Assembly (NCBI GenBank): GCA_022787165.1
Contig: JALFVL010000042.1
Location: 186,001 to 250,000, forward strand
Length of the DNA stretch: 64,000 bases
Direction: 5' to 3'
Source: Clostridiales bacterium
GTDB taxonomy: Bacteria > Bacillota > Clostridia > Christensenellales > Aristaeellaceae
Under the pieces are notes generated by a model that worked only from the letters and a program-made list of their open reading frames with translations, ran no database searches and was not told where the DNA came from. A program made the position numbers and the translations under genes. Positions 40,687-49,582 of the stretch are shown here, piece by piece; the stretch's first letter is position 1; every line of letters starts with the position of its first letter.

Positions 40687-41978
40687 TGCGGGCGTTCGTT
40701 CCCTCCGAAACGGCGCTCGTGCTCGGCGGCGGCGGCGCGAAGGGCGCCTATGAAATCGGCGCCATTGCCGCGCTTGAATCGCTGGGCATCCGCGCGCTCA
40801 GCGTATACGGCACGTCCGTCGGCGCGCTCAACGCGGCCATGTATGCGCAGGGCAGCATGGAGGCCGCGCAGGAGCTCTGGAACAGCATCCGCCTGAGCGA
40901 CGTCGTCAGCGAGGAAAGCCTGTCCATCGCGGACGACGCGGAAAACATCTTTGACCACCCGGACAAGCTCCTCGAGTTTGTCACCCGATACGCCCAGAAG
41001 AAGGGCATCGACGTTTCGCCCCTTTCGGGCATCATCCAGCGGGTCGTCAACGAGGACGCCGTGCGCAGGAGCACGGTGCGCCTCGGTCTGGTCACGACGC
41101 GCTTCCCGACGCTGGCCATGGTCGAAAAGCGCATTGAGGATATGGAAAGCGGCACGCTGCACAGCTGGCTGCTGGCCAGCGCCTCCTGCTTCCCCATCTT
41201 CCCCATGACCGTCATCGGCGGAGACCGCTACATCGACGGCGGCTTCTGCGACAACACGCCCGTGGAGATGGCGGTGCGCGACGGCGCGCGGCATATCATC
41301 GCCGTGGACATCGGCAAGCACCGCTCCCACGCGCAGTTTTCCCGCCGCCCGAACGTCACCTATATCCGCACGAGCCATCCGCTCGGCGGGCTGCTGACCT
41401 TCGACCCGGCGCTGTCCCAGCGAAACCGCATTCTCGGCTACAACGACACCCTGCGCGCCTTCGGCAAGATGCGCGGCACGAAATACGCCTTCGATCCGGT
41501 CGACGCGCAGGGGCTTTATTCGCGCGCGGAGGACTTCATCGTCCATCTGACGCGGGCCGAGGCGGATTTGCGCCTCCCCAACGCGATGACGGCGCATGCC
41601 GCCGGCTCGCCGCTGTTCTCCCTGCTCGAGGAAGAGCTCGCGCCCGGGGCGGATGGCATCGACTATTTCCTGCGCGCCTGCGAGCTCTGTGCCGAGATCG
41701 CCCAGATCAACCCGGCGCAGGTGTTCACCTTCAGCGCCTTTGTCGACGAGCTGCACGCCCATCTGCCGCTTGACAAGGCGGAATCGATGCTCGGCTCGCT
41801 GCTGGGCGGGCGCATCGGCGTGCTCTTCGCCTCGCCGCAGCCGGACAGGCGGCTGATCATCTCCTGCCTCTACCATCTGCTTCAAAGGGAAAACACGTTC
41901 TCCTCGCTGGCGATGCACACGCTTTCCGCGTTTCCGCGCGATATGCTCTGCGCGATCACGCTCAAGGAAATCCTCTGA
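40686..41978 (+). CDS. Patatin-like phospholipase
   Basis: A 430-residue protein with a patatin domain in the first 230 residues: oxyanion hole GGGGAKGAYEIG, nucleophile Ser in YGTSVGALNA near residue 45, and catalytic Asp in YIDGGFCDNTP. It probably hydrolyses acyl chains of membrane lipids in the cytoplasm. The C-terminal 200 residues have no recognised domain. Coupled to the upstream kinase-like gene and ended by a strong terminator. Confidence 0.92.
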   Translation: MRAFVPSETALVLGGGGAKGAYEIGAIAALESLGIRALSVYGTSVGALNAAMYAQGSMEAAQELWNSIRLSDVVSEESLSIADDAENIFDHPDKLLEFVTRYAQKKGIDVSPLSGIIQRVVNEDAVRRSTVRLGLVTTRFPTLAMVEKRIEDMESGTLHSWLLASASCFPIFPMTVIGGDRYIDGGFCDNTPVEMAVRDGARHIIAVDIGKHRSHAQFSRRPNVTYIRTSHPLGGLLTFDPALSQRNRILGYNDTLRAFGKMRGTKYAFDPVDAQGLYSRAEDFIVHLTRAEADLRLPNAMTAHAAGSPLFSLLEEELAPGADGIDYFLRACELCAEIAQINPAQVFTFSAFVDELHAHLPLDKAESMLGSLLGGRIGVLFASPQPDRRLIISCLYHLLQRENTFSSLAMHTLSAFPRDMLCAITLKEIL

Positions 41979-42018
41979 GCCGCGCTTTTCCCGCCGTAAA
42001 GCCATTCCAGTCAGGCAA

Positions 42019-42051
42019 AAAACCCTCCCGCGGAGGGAGGGCTCTTTTCTT
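42019..42051 (+). terminator. Terminator of the kinase-patatin operon
   Basis: CCCTCCC pairs with GGGAGGG around GCGGA, with AAAAAA before and CTCTTTTCTT after. It may also serve the minus-strand HAD gene. Confidence 0.85.
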
Positions 42052-42082
42052 ATGGCCGCGCAAAACGGCGTTTGGGGCCGGC

Positions 42083-42745
42083 TCACGCCAGCTCGTCATA
42101 CGAATCGATCACAATGTCGCAGGTATCCTGCATCTGCGCGCGGACATGCGCATTCGTGCTGTCCGTGATGCCGACGACGCCCAGGCCCGCCGCCCGCGCG
42201 CCCTGCATCGCGTAGAGCGAATCCTCGAACATGACGCAGCGCTCCTTCGGCACGCCGATCATACCGCAAAGCCGGTCATAGAAGCCCGTCTCGCCCTTGT
42301 TGCCGCCGACGAGGTCCGTGCTGAAGATGTAGTCAAGTCGGCGAACGAGATCCATCCGGTTGAGAGCGATGAGCGCCTGCTTCGCGGGCGTCGCCGTCGC
42401 CAGCACACAGAGAACGCCCTGCTCGCGCAGGCGATCCAGATACGCGCCCGCGCCGCTCTTGAGCGGCACGCCCGCCGCATAGATGGGCTCCATCGCGCGG
42501 CATGCCTGTGCGCAGAGCGTTTCAAAGTCGCTCTCCAGCCCGAAGCGCTCCTTGAAATACGACACGACCTGCATGCCGGTCAGGGCGAACATCTCCTTTT
42601 CCTGCTCCGGCGTAGGTTCAATCCCCCGGCTGCGGACGAATTCCGCGTTCAGCTGCCGCCAGCAGGGCATGGAGTCGATCAACGTGCCGTCCATGTCAAA
42701 GATGGCGGCCTTCATCGTTTGAAGCTTTTCGTTCAAAATCATCAT
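42083..42745 (-). CDS. HAD-superfamily hydrolase (beta-phosphoglucomutase-like)
   Basis: A 220-residue HAD phosphatase or phosphoglucomutase relative: motif I FDMDGTLIDS with nucleophile Asp near residue 17, a helical cap domain (about 25-95), motif II ATATPAK, and motif IV MFEDSLYAMQGARAAG. Substrate unknown. The first ATGs (42745 and 42742) directly follow AAAGG, so either may be used; the MKAAIF start ten codons in lacks a ribosome site. Confidence 0.9.
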   Translation of the reverse strand: MMILNEKLQTMKAAIFDMDGTLIDSMPCWRQLNAEFVRSRGIEPTPEQEKEMFALTGMQVVSYFKERFGLESDFETLCAQACRAMEPIYAAGVPLKSGAGAYLDRLREQGVLCVLATATPAKQALIALNRMDLVRRLDYIFSTDLVGGNKGETGFYDRLCGMIGVPKERCVMFEDSLYAMQGARAAGLGVVGITDSTNAHVRAQMQDTCDIVIDSYDELA

Positions 42746-42822
42746 CCTTTCACAGCTGTTCCATTATACCCGTCCCGCCGCGCCCGGTCAAGTGCGCGCC
42801 GGGGAATCGATCGGAGGCCGCC

Positions 42823-43323
42823 ATGACAAAAGACCAGTATACCCGCATGACGCAAGCCGTCCGCCGCGTCTGCGACCGCCTGCCCGGCGGCGCCGCCTGG
42901 CTGCGCGTACCGACCTATTGCTGCGCCGCGGCGTATCTGTTCGCGTTGACAACGCTGATGCTTCGACGCGACGGGCGGCTTCTTCGCCTGCTGCTCGTGC
43001 CCGCCGCCTGCTTCCTGGTGGTGACCGTGCTGCGCCCGCTCATCGGCCGCCAGCGCCCCTATGACCGCTATGGCGCGCCGCCCGTCGGGCGCTACCGCCC
43101 GGGCAAGGGCAAGAGCATGCCCTCCCGCCACACGGCCAGCGCGGCGGCCATCGCCTTTGCCGTCATCGCCGCCTTTCCCAGCGTTCCCTGCGCGGCGGTC
43201 ATGCTGCTGCTGTGCGCCATGATCGCGGCGCTGCGCGTGCTCTCCGGCCAGCATTACGTCAGCGATGTGCTCGCCGCGCTCGCGCTGAGCTTCGTCCTCT
43301 CCGCCATCGGCTACCTGCTCTAA
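42823..43323 (+). CDS. Phosphatase PAP2-family membrane protein
   Basis: A 166-residue membrane phosphatase with about five helices. The three PAP2 motifs are seen: RPLIGRQRP (near residues 70-79), PSRH (near 105) and the SGQHYVSDV block (near 143). Such enzymes remove phosphate from undecaprenyl pyrophosphate or phosphatidyl lipids at the outer membrane face. The gene lies 129 bases before the MATE gene on the same strand and has a GGAGG-like ribosome site. Confidence 0.88.
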   Translation: MTKDQYTRMTQAVRRVCDRLPGGAAWLRVPTYCCAAAYLFALTTLMLRRDGRLLRLLLVPAACFLVVTVLRPLIGRQRPYDRYGAPPVGRYRPGKGKSMPSRHTASAAAIAFAVIAAFPSVPCAAVMLLLCAMIAALRVLSGQHYVSDVLAALALSFVLSAIGYLL

Positions 43324-43452
43324 CCCTCACGGCGCCAAACCGGCAGGATGCCGGCTGCGTCTTCGACGAAATGCTGTGAATCCCGATGCTTTGCGGCCGA
43401 GGCCGGAGCTTTATACGAGCATTTGCAGCGTCATACAGAAGGAAGTGAACCC

Positions 43453-44808
43453 ATGACACCTCAGCAGCGAAGCGACATGCTGCTTCATGAGCCTGTGAGC
43501 CGCGTCATCCCGAAGATGGCGATTCCGACGATCATCTCCATGCTCATTACGAACATCTACAACATGGCCGACACGTTCTTCGTCAGCCAGATCGGCACCT
43601 CCGCCTCCGGCGCGGTCGGCGTCATCTTCTCCGCGATGGCCATCATCCAGGCCATCGCCTTCACCATCGGCATGGGCAGCGGCACGAACGTCAGCCAAGC
43701 CCTGGGCGCGGGCGACGAGGAGCGCGCCAAGCGCTTCGTCTCCACCGGCTTTTTCACGGCCTTTCTCGTCGGCGTGGCCATCGCCGTCCTCGGCCTGAGC
43801 AGCATCGACTGGCTCGTCCGCTTCCTCGGCGCGACGGAGACGATCGCGCCCTACGCCAAGGATTACGCGACCTACATCTTCTACGCCGCGCCGTTTATGA
43901 TGTGCTCGTTCGTCATGAACAACCTGCTGCGCTTTGAGGGGCTGGCGGCCTACGCGATGGTCGGCATCACGACCGGCGGCATTCTCAACATGGTGCTCGA
44001 CCCGATCCTGATCTTTGGCCTCGGCCTGGGCACGGCGGGCGCGGCCATCGCCACGGCGATCTCTCAGCTCGTCAGCTTCACGATTCTGCTGCTGATGACC
44101 TGCCTGCGCCCCGACGCCATCTCGATTGATCCCCGGCGCTTCAGCCCCAGCCTCAAAATCTACGGGCGCATCCTCTACAATGGCTTCCCCTCCCTCGGAC
44201 GCCAGGGCATTGCCAGCGTCTCGACGATTCTGCTCAACACGACCGCCGGCGCCTATGGCGACGCAGCCATCGCCGCCATGTCGATCGTCAGCCGCTTCGT
44301 GCTCTTCATCAACTCCTCCGTCATCGGCTTTGGTCAGGGCTTCCAGCCCGTCTGCGGCTTCTGCTACGGCGCGGGGAAATACAGCCGCGTCCGGGAAGCC
44401 TTCTGGTACTGCGTCAAGGTGACGACGGGCATTCTGCTCGTGCTCTGCGCGATTTCGCTGATCCTCTCCCGGCCGATCGTCACGGTCTTCCGCCGCGACG
44501 ACCCGCTCGTCATCAGCATCGGCACGCTCGCCCTGCGCCTCCAGCTGTGTACGCTGCCCCTGTGGGGCTTCATCACGATGAGCAACATGTTCACCCAGTC
44601 GATCGGCTACGGCGTGCGCGCGACGCTCATCTCCGTTTCCCGTCAGGGCATCTTCCTGATTCCCGCGCTGCTGATCCTTCCGCGGCTGCTGGGGCTGGCG
44701 GGCATACAGCTCGCCGCCCCGGTCAGCGACGTCTGCGCGTTTGTGATGTCGCTGCTCATCGTGCGCAGCATCCTGCGTCAGCTCGAGCGGACGCCCGACA
44801 GGGTGTGA
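43453..44808 (+). CDS. MATE-family efflux transporter
   Basis: A 451-residue, 12-helix multidrug and toxin extrusion transporter using Na+ or H+ gradients. Typical features are the N-terminal half PKMAIPTIISMLITNIYNMADTFFV and the repeat half with LGRQGIASVSTILLN and GFGQGFQPVCGFCYGA. The start at 43453 has a GAAGGAAG site; an in-frame start 105 bases upstream gives a hydrophilic, family-alien tail. Substrates unknown. Confidence 0.93.
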   Translation: MTPQQRSDMLLHEPVSRVIPKMAIPTIISMLITNIYNMADTFFVSQIGTSASGAVGVIFSAMAIIQAIAFTIGMGSGTNVSQALGAGDEERAKRFVSTGFFTAFLVGVAIAVLGLSSIDWLVRFLGATETIAPYAKDYATYIFYAAPFMMCSFVMNNLLRFEGLAAYAMVGITTGGILNMVLDPILIFGLGLGTAGAAIATAISQLVSFTILLLMTCLRPDAISIDPRRFSPSLKIYGRILYNGFPSLGRQGIASVSTILLNTTAGAYGDAAIAAMSIVSRFVLFINSSVIGFGQGFQPVCGFCYGAGKYSRVREAFWYCVKVTTGILLVLCAISLILSRPIVTVFRRDDPLVISIGTLALRLQLCTLPLWGFITMSNMFTQSIGYGVRATLISVSRQGIFLIPALLILPRLLGLAGIQLAAPVSDVCAFVMSLLIVRSILRQLERTPDRV

Positions 44809-44832
44809 TCCAATTCAAGGTCGCTTTCATTC

Positions 44833-44952
44833 GCGCGAAGCGAAGAAGGGAGTCTGAGGGATGAATCCCTCAGGCAGCCCTATCGTAATGATCATCAAGC
44901 TCAAGAAATCAGTCTCAGAGCAGGCTGCAAAGCAGCCTACGATTGAGACGGG
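44833..44952. repeat. Dispersed intergenic repeat, copy B
   Basis: Inverted copy of the element at 10314-10441. The CGCGAAGCGAAGAAGGGAGT end, the TGAGGGAT/ATCCCTCA hairpin, GGCAGCCC, and the GTCTCAGAGCAGGCTGC/GCAGCCTACGATTGAGAC hairpin all recur. The middle differs, so the two hairpin modules are conserved while the linker is not. Confidence 0.8.
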
Positions 44953-44981
44953 TTGGATGCGCAAAAACATCATGCTTTTTG

Positions 44982-45020
44982 AAAAACAGGAATGGCCACC
45001 CCTGGGCAGCCATTCCTGTT
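44982..45020. terminator. Bidirectional terminator
   Basis: ACAGGAATGGC pairs with GCCATTCCTGT around 12 bases, with AAAAA on the left and TTTT on the right; it separates MATE from the convergent nucleoid-associated protein gene. Confidence 0.85.
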
Positions 45021-46025
45021 TTATTCCGTCCTGAGCTCCTGCACGCGGCTGATGATGATGGAAATCGTCCCATCGTCATTGCTCACGACGGCAAAGCTGT
45101 TTTCGTCGTCCGCCAGCGTGCGCGGCAGCGTGATGGAGATGCCGTTATCCGTCTTGATCTTCACCTTCTGCAGCTGCGCCATGACGCGCTTGTTCTCCAC
45201 CGGGATGACCGGCTCAAGCGCCTCCTCCTGCATCTGCCGTCCGACCTGCTCGATGATCGCCTCGCGCTCAGGATCGCTGCGGAAGACCTCCTGCGCGACG
45301 TCCTGCACGTCGATGACGCCCTTCTCCTCGATGGATTTGCTCATCGCGCGCTTGACCGCGGGGCGCAGCTCCTGGGGCGTCATGTCCGGCGGGGCCGCCT
45401 GCTCGATCATCTCCGTCACGGCGGCGACGGCCTCCTTCGTCGTGCGCGTCGCAGCCATCGAGAAGAGCGCCTCGCCAAAGAGCTGGCGGTTGCCCACGTT
45501 TGTCAGCACGGCCGTGTCGCGCAGGCGGATATCCCCCGTAGAGAGGTTGACCACAAAGCCGGCCGTGCCCTTGCTGCCCGCAAGCGGGAGCACCGTGCCA
45601 TGCGCCAGCAGCTGCGTGAGCACGCCGTTTTCCCCATCCGGCTCCACCTGATGCACGACCGCCGCGCGGTAGGGCAGCATCGCGACGCACAGATGCGGCT
45701 CATTGTCCCTGTCAAAGGAAAAGACCGCCAGGTCAAAGCCCTCGCGCGGGATCTCCAGCGTCTGCATCGCCTCGTCCATGCTCGCAAGCAAGGCCGACGC
45801 CGCCTCCCCAAAGGGCAGCGTCAGAAACCGGCGGAGCAGCTCCTCCTGCGCGCCGCCCGGCTCGACGCAGGTCGTCCGGCTGCCGTCGGAGCTCATCAGC
45901 TTGTCCGCCACAGCGGAAAGATAGGCGCAGGCCCCTTCGTCCGGCTTGGCGGGCCGGGCCGGGAAGATGGGCGAAAGCGCGCTCCCGTCGTAGACCGCGA
46001 TGGCCGCGCGCGCAATGATGTTCAT
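45021..46025 (-). CDS. Nucleoid-associated protein (NdpA/YejK family)
   Basis: A 334-residue protein of the 37-kDa nucleoid-associated family. The N-terminal MNIIARAAIAVYD, central FDLAVFSFDRDNEPHLCVAMLPY and C-terminal GISITLPRTLADDENSFAVVSNDDGTISIIIS fit the family of Firmicute relatives. The start at 46025 follows GAGGTGA; an earlier ATG adds 11 residues without support. It comes 57 bases after azlD on the same strand, with a small hairpin (CGCGAA/TTCGCG) between. DNA binding is inferred from the family. Confidence 0.82.
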   Translation of the reverse strand: MNIIARAAIAVYDGSALSPIFPARPAKPDEGACAYLSAVADKLMSSDGSRTTCVEPGGAQEELLRRFLTLPFGEAASALLASMDEAMQTLEIPREGFDLAVFSFDRDNEPHLCVAMLPYRAAVVHQVEPDGENGVLTQLLAHGTVLPLAGSKGTAGFVVNLSTGDIRLRDTAVLTNVGNRQLFGEALFSMAATRTTKEAVAAVTEMIEQAAPPDMTPQELRPAVKRAMSKSIEEKGVIDVQDVAQEVFRSDPEREAIIEQVGRQMQEEALEPVIPVENKRVMAQLQKVKIKTDNGISITLPRTLADDENSFAVVSNDDGTISIIISRVQELRTE

Positions 46026-46082
46026 GTCGTTCACCTCGTCATGGTTCTCCGCGAACACAGTTTCGCGGATGCAAAGGGCTCT

Positions 46083-46400
46083 TTACAGCCGGATCAGGAG
46101 CATATACAGCGCCGTTCCCACGCCGATGCTCAGCAGCGTGTTGCGCCTCCACAGATGCAGCGCGACAACTGCGGTAGCCGCGAGCAGCTGCGCCGCGCCC
46201 GCTTCAAATGTGCCATAGGGCACGCCCTTGAGGCAGTAGACGACCAGCGCCGCCATAATCGCGGCGGGCAGCGTCCGCCCCAGCGCGAGCACGAGGCGCG
46301 GCGCGCCCCGCTTCCCGCCGAAGCAGACAAACGGCAGCGCGCGCAGCAGAATCGTCACCAGCGCGCAGATGGCCACCACGGCCAGCGCATGGATGCTCAT
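46083..46400 (-). CDS. azlD: Branched-chain amino acid exporter subunit AzlD
   Basis: A 105-residue membrane protein with four helices, the small partner of AzlC in branched-chain amino acid (or azaleucine) export. Pattern VVAICALVTILLRALPFVCFGG and ALPAAIMAALVVYCLKGV-like stretches fit the family. Its ATG overlaps the azlC stop as ATGA, so the two subunits are made together. Confidence 0.92.
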   Translation of the reverse strand: MSIHALAVVAICALVTILLRALPFVCFGGKRGAPRLVLALGRTLPAAIMAALVVYCLKGVPYGTFEAGAAQLLAATAVVALHLWRRNTLLSIGVGTALYMLLIRL

Positions 46401-47077
46401 GCCTTCGCCCCCTTGTGTGCGTCCATGACGGTCAGCAGCAGCGCCGTCGCCGCCAGCGCGGGCGCGAGGAACTGCTCCGGCCCGAGCAGCAGCAGGCTCA
46501 GCAGCGCGCAGACCGCGCCCAGCGCCATCGGCAGCCGTTCGCTTTCGTTCATTGCCCGCTCGACGCAGATCACGACGAACAGCGCCGTCATTGAAAAATC
46601 GATGCCCGTCAGATCGAAGGGCAGCTGCTGCGCCAGCACGGCGCCGATCAGCGAGCCCGCGATCCAGTAGAGCTGGTCGTACAGCCCGACGCGCAGCATC
46701 ACGCCGTCGCTCTCCTGCCCGTTCATGCCGCAATAGACCGAGTATGTCTCATCGCTGAGGGAAAAGATCATGTACGGCCGCATCGCGCCCATCGCCGAAA
46801 ACCGCTCGATCAGCGAGAGGCCATAAAAAAGATGCCGCGCGTTCACCATCAGCGCGGTCAGCGCGACGGTCACCAGCGACACGCCCGAGGCCAGAAACGG
46901 CACCATCACAAATTGCAGGCTGCCCGCGTAGACGAAGGTGCTGATGAGCAGCGCCCAGGATGGGCCAAAGCCAGCCTGCGCGAGCGTCGCACCGAAGGCG
47001 ATGCCCAGGAAAATATAGCCGCAAAGCACGGGCAGCGTCAGCTTCGCCGCCCGGCGCGCGGCGTGGATGTCAGGCAT
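46397..47077 (-). CDS. azlC: Branched-chain amino acid exporter subunit AzlC
   Basis: A 226-residue membrane protein with about five to six helices: LPVLCGYIFLGIAFGATLAQAGFG, MVNARHLFYGLSL and SLSDETYSVYC are typical of AzlC. It forms the exporter with AzlD. The start at 47077 lies inside the last eight bases of the DUF1653 gene. The whole operon is headed by a PucR-type regulator and may respond to amino acid or nitrogen supply. Confidence 0.93.
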   Translation of the reverse strand: MPDIHAARRAAKLTLPVLCGYIFLGIAFGATLAQAGFGPSWALLISTFVYAGSLQFVMVPFLASGVSLVTVALTALMVNARHLFYGLSLIERFSAMGAMRPYMIFSLSDETYSVYCGMNGQESDGVMLRVGLYDQLYWIAGSLIGAVLAQQLPFDLTGIDFSMTALFVVICVERAMNESERLPMALGAVCALLSLLLLGPEQFLAPALAATALLLTVMDAHKGAKA

Positions 47078-47318
47078 CGCCGCCCGCCTCCCCGATGCGC
47101 TCAAAGCGCCAGGTCTGCCGCGCCTGCGGATACTTCTCCCTGTCGACGGGCGAAAAGAACATGGCCTTCGGCCTGACCCAGACGCCCCGCTCGCCGTAAA
47201 GCGCGCGATAGACGACCAGCTCCTCCTGCGTCTCCGAATCCCGGGCAAAGCAGAGGATTTCATAGCGGTTTCCCTTGAAATGCCGGACGACATCGCCCGG
47301 CTGCATGCGTTCCTCCAT
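47070..47318 (-). CDS. DUF1653-domain protein
   Basis: A small soluble protein (82 residues) with the DUF1653 pattern: GDVVRHFKGNRYEIL, SETQEELVVYRALYG and VWVRPKAMFFSPV, ending near RFERIG. The fold is a small beta-barrel of unknown function. The ATG at 47318 has an AGAGGAG box ten bases upstream; a GTG at 47345 overlapping the PucR stop is the alternative. It is the second gene of the PucR-DUF1653-AzlCD operon. Confidence 0.85.
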   Translation of the reverse strand: MEERMQPGDVVRHFKGNRYEILCFARDSETQEELVVYRALYGERGVWVRPKAMFFSPVDREKYPQARQTWRFERIGEAGGDA

Positions 47319-47341
47319 CTGGTTGTATCTCCTCTGGGCGC

Positions 47342-48508
47342 TCACGCGCCGCCCTTGTCCTCCTCGCCCAGCACACGGGAAAAGCTGAAGAGCAAACAGA
47401 GCATTGGCTCAAAGAGCGCGTCGCCTTCCATGTCCATCAGCCGCTGAATCTTGCTCAGGCGGTAGCGGATGGTGTTGGGATGCTGATACAGCGCCCTGGC
47501 CGTGGCGCTGACCTCCATGTGCTCGCGGACGTAGACGCGCGCCGTCTGCTCCAGCGCAGCGTGATTCTGCGCGTCATAGGCGCGGATGCTCGCGAGACTG
47601 CGGCGGCATTGCTCACAGACGAATGCGTTTTCGCTCATCGGAAACAGCCAGGCATAAAGGCCCAGCTCCTGCGCGCCCAGACAATTCCTGCCCTCCAGCT
47701 TTGCCGCCCGCGCGGCGTAGACGCCCTCGCTGAACGCGATGCCCAGTTCGGCCTGATCCTCCCGGGCTCGGCTCAGGCCGATCAGCAGCCTGTCCGCAGG
47801 AAGCTGCGCGCGCTCCAGCAGCGCGAGAATCTCCTCCTGCGCGGCCTGCTCCCCTTCGCCCGCCTCCAGACGGCAGAGCATGAGCATCATCCGCCGCCAT
47901 TCCATGACGACGAGACGGCGCGCGGCCTTTGCGTCGCCGCACAGCAGCGCATAGAGCTTCTCATCAAGCTCCGGCATCCGTTCCCGAGGATACAGCGCGC
48001 AAACGAGATACGCGCCCTCGCCGCTCGGATCGATCCGCGCAGCCCGCTCCCGCGCCTGCTCCGGCGTCAGTTCGCCGTGCATGAGCGCGTCGATCTCCTG
48101 CTCAAAGCCCGCAAAATGGCGCTTGCCGCGGATGAGATCCGTCACCTCGAGGATGGCCTCCTCGATATAGGTGTCATCAAACAGGAACAGCGGCGCGCCC
48201 AGCTCGTCCGCCCGCTCGATCACGGAATGCGGCAGCTCGCTGAAGTACGCCGTCTTGACCAGCAGGCCCGCGATGCCCTGATTCATCAGCGCCAGCAGCG
48301 ACTGCGTCATGAGCTGCTCGTCGCTTCTGGCGTAAGCCAGCGTCGTCACAACCAGATCGCCGCGGTAAAAATCGGCCAGCTGCATCCGCGAAGGGTCATA
48401 TTCAAAGAGCACAGCGGCCGTGACCGTGCGCTCCAGTCCCTCCCGCCCCGCAATCAGGCGAAGCCCCTTGAGGGTTTGCAGCCGATACAGCTCCCGAATC
48501 CGAATCAA
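47342..48508 (-). CDS. PucR-family transcriptional regulator
   Basis: A protein of about 388 residues. The N-terminal PucR domain (about 5-125: LYRLQTLKGLRLIAGREGLERTV) senses a small molecule, and the C-terminal PucR helix-turn-helix (about 320-375: EVSATARALYQHPNTIRYRLSKIQ) binds DNA. The TTG at 48508 is preferred as start because GGGAGG stands eight bases before it; the ATG at 48568 lies at or before the predicted transcription start. As first gene of its operon it probably controls azlCD and itself. Confidence 0.88.
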   Translation of the reverse strand: MIRIRELYRLQTLKGLRLIAGREGLERTVTAAVLFEYDPSRMQLADFYRGDLVVTTLAYARSDEQLMTQSLLALMNQGIAGLLVKTAYFSELPHSVIERADELGAPLFLFDDTYIEEAILEVTDLIRGKRHFAGFEQEIDALMHGELTPEQARERAARIDPSGEGAYLVCALYPRERMPELDEKLYALLCGDAKAARRLVVMEWRRMMLMLCRLEAGEGEQAAQEEILALLERAQLPADRLLIGLSRAREDQAELGIAFSEGVYAARAAKLEGRNCLGAQELGLYAWLFPMSENAFVCEQCRRSLASIRAYDAQNHAALEQTARVYVREHMEVSATARALYQHPNTIRYRLSKIQRLMDMEGDALFEPMLCLLFSFSRVLGEEDKGGA

Positions 48509-48573
48509 ATTCCCAGCCTCCCACACCGTGAACCGCTGCCCGCCCCGAAGGACAACCAGCGTCACCATGTCTT

Positions 48574-48602
48574 ATTGTAGCATTCTGTCACTTGATTGGC
48601 AA
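48574..48602 (-). promoter_or_regulatory. Promoter of the PucR-DUF1653-azlCD operon
   Basis: On the minus strand TTGCCA (48602-48597) and TACAAT (48579-48574) are 17 bases apart with an ATGC context. The expected start near 48567 leaves a leader of about 60 bases to the TTG start. Confidence 0.75.
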
Positions 48603-48653
48603 GCGGGAGGACGTGTGTTTTCCACATTCCTGTGCGCGGTTTTCTGCGAAATG

Positions 48654-48679
48654 AAAAAAGCGGGGGAAGCACCCCGCCG
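48654..48679 (-). terminator. Terminator of the hemolysin III-like gene
   Basis: GGCGGGG pairs with CCCCCGC around a 5-base loop, then TTTTTTC on the minus strand. Confidence 0.85.
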
Positions 48680-48694
48680 GAAAAGCCGCGCGTC

Positions 48695-49363
48695 TTAGAG
48701 CACAAAGAGCAGAATCGCTATCGTATGCAGCACGCTGCCCAGGATCACAAACAGATGGAAGATGCTGTGCATATACCGCTTCGTGCGGCCCATGCCGTAA
48801 AGCACCGCGCCGGCCGTATAGCTGACGCCGCCCAGCAGAATCAGCCAGAACCCGCCCCAGCCGATCGCCTCGATCAAAAGCGGCACCTTGAAGATGATCG
48901 TCCAGCCCATGCCGATATAGCAGATCATCGAGAAGACGCGGAATTTATGCAGATCGATCGCCGTCAGCGTGATCGCGACCGCGGCCAACGCCCAGATCAC
49001 GCCCAGCAGCACCCACGAGGCTACCGGGTCAATCGGGCGCATGGCGCTGAGCAGGATCGGCGTATAGGTGCCCGCGATGAGGACGTAGATCGTGCAGTGA
49101 TCCAGCACCTGCAGCACCTTCTTCGCCATGCCCTCATGCAGCCCGTGGTAGATGCTGGACATCGTGTACAGCAGGATCATCGAGACGCCGAAGACGATTG
49201 AGCCGGCCAGGCCGAAGCCATTGTGATGCAGCGCCGAGCGCACGATGCACAGCACGAGCGCCGCGACGCCGATCGCCCCGCCGACGATGTGGGAAATCAT
49301 ATTGAAGCGCTCCTCCCCCTTGGTATAGGTGGGGAGCACACGGTCCTTGAGCTTGGTGCGCAT
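48695..49363 (-). CDS. trhA: Hemolysin III / TrhA-family membrane protein
   Basis: A 222-residue protein with seven helices, of the PAQR-related hemolysin III family (YqfA/TrhA), tied in other bacteria to membrane lipid and energy balance. Conserved EERFNMISHIVGG, SSIYHGL, LDHCTIYVLIAGTYTP and HSIFHLFVILGSVLH hold the putative metal-binding histidines. It stands alone with its own promoter and terminator, with AAGGAGG before the ATG. Confidence 0.92.
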   Translation of the reverse strand: MRTKLKDRVLPTYTKGEERFNMISHIVGGAIGVAALVLCIVRSALHHNGFGLAGSIVFGVSMILLYTMSSIYHGLHEGMAKKVLQVLDHCTIYVLIAGTYTPILLSAMRPIDPVASWVLLGVIWALAAVAITLTAIDLHKFRVFSMICYIGMGWTIIFKVPLLIEAIGWGGFWLILLGGVSYTAGAVLYGMGRTKRYMHSIFHLFVILGSVLHTIAILLFVL

Positions 49364-49414
49364 GGAAAAGCCTCCTTGAACCCGCGTATAATCTGGTTTT
49401 CATTTCTAGATTGC

Positions 49415-49443
49415 ATTGTATCACGAACCATGATTGTTGTCAA
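49415..49443 (-). promoter_or_regulatory. Promoter of trhA
   Basis: On the minus strand consensus TTGACA (49443-49438) and TACAAT (49420-49415) are 17 bases apart. Confidence 0.8.
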
Positions 49444-49582
49444 CACCACCGGGCGCTTTTTTACGCCGGGACGGTATCCGCCGCGCGGGCGCCGGCACAG
49501 GGCCGCCTTGCCCGCCTCAGGAGCATGATCGCACAGAAGCTTCGCCGCCGCAAGCATCACTGCGGACGTCCAAAACGCAAAC

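Noticed and set aside
44943-46670. 575-codon plus-strand frame opposite the nucleoid-associated protein and AzlCD
   Set aside because: Antisense shadow of three recognisable genes; no ribosome site and no family match.
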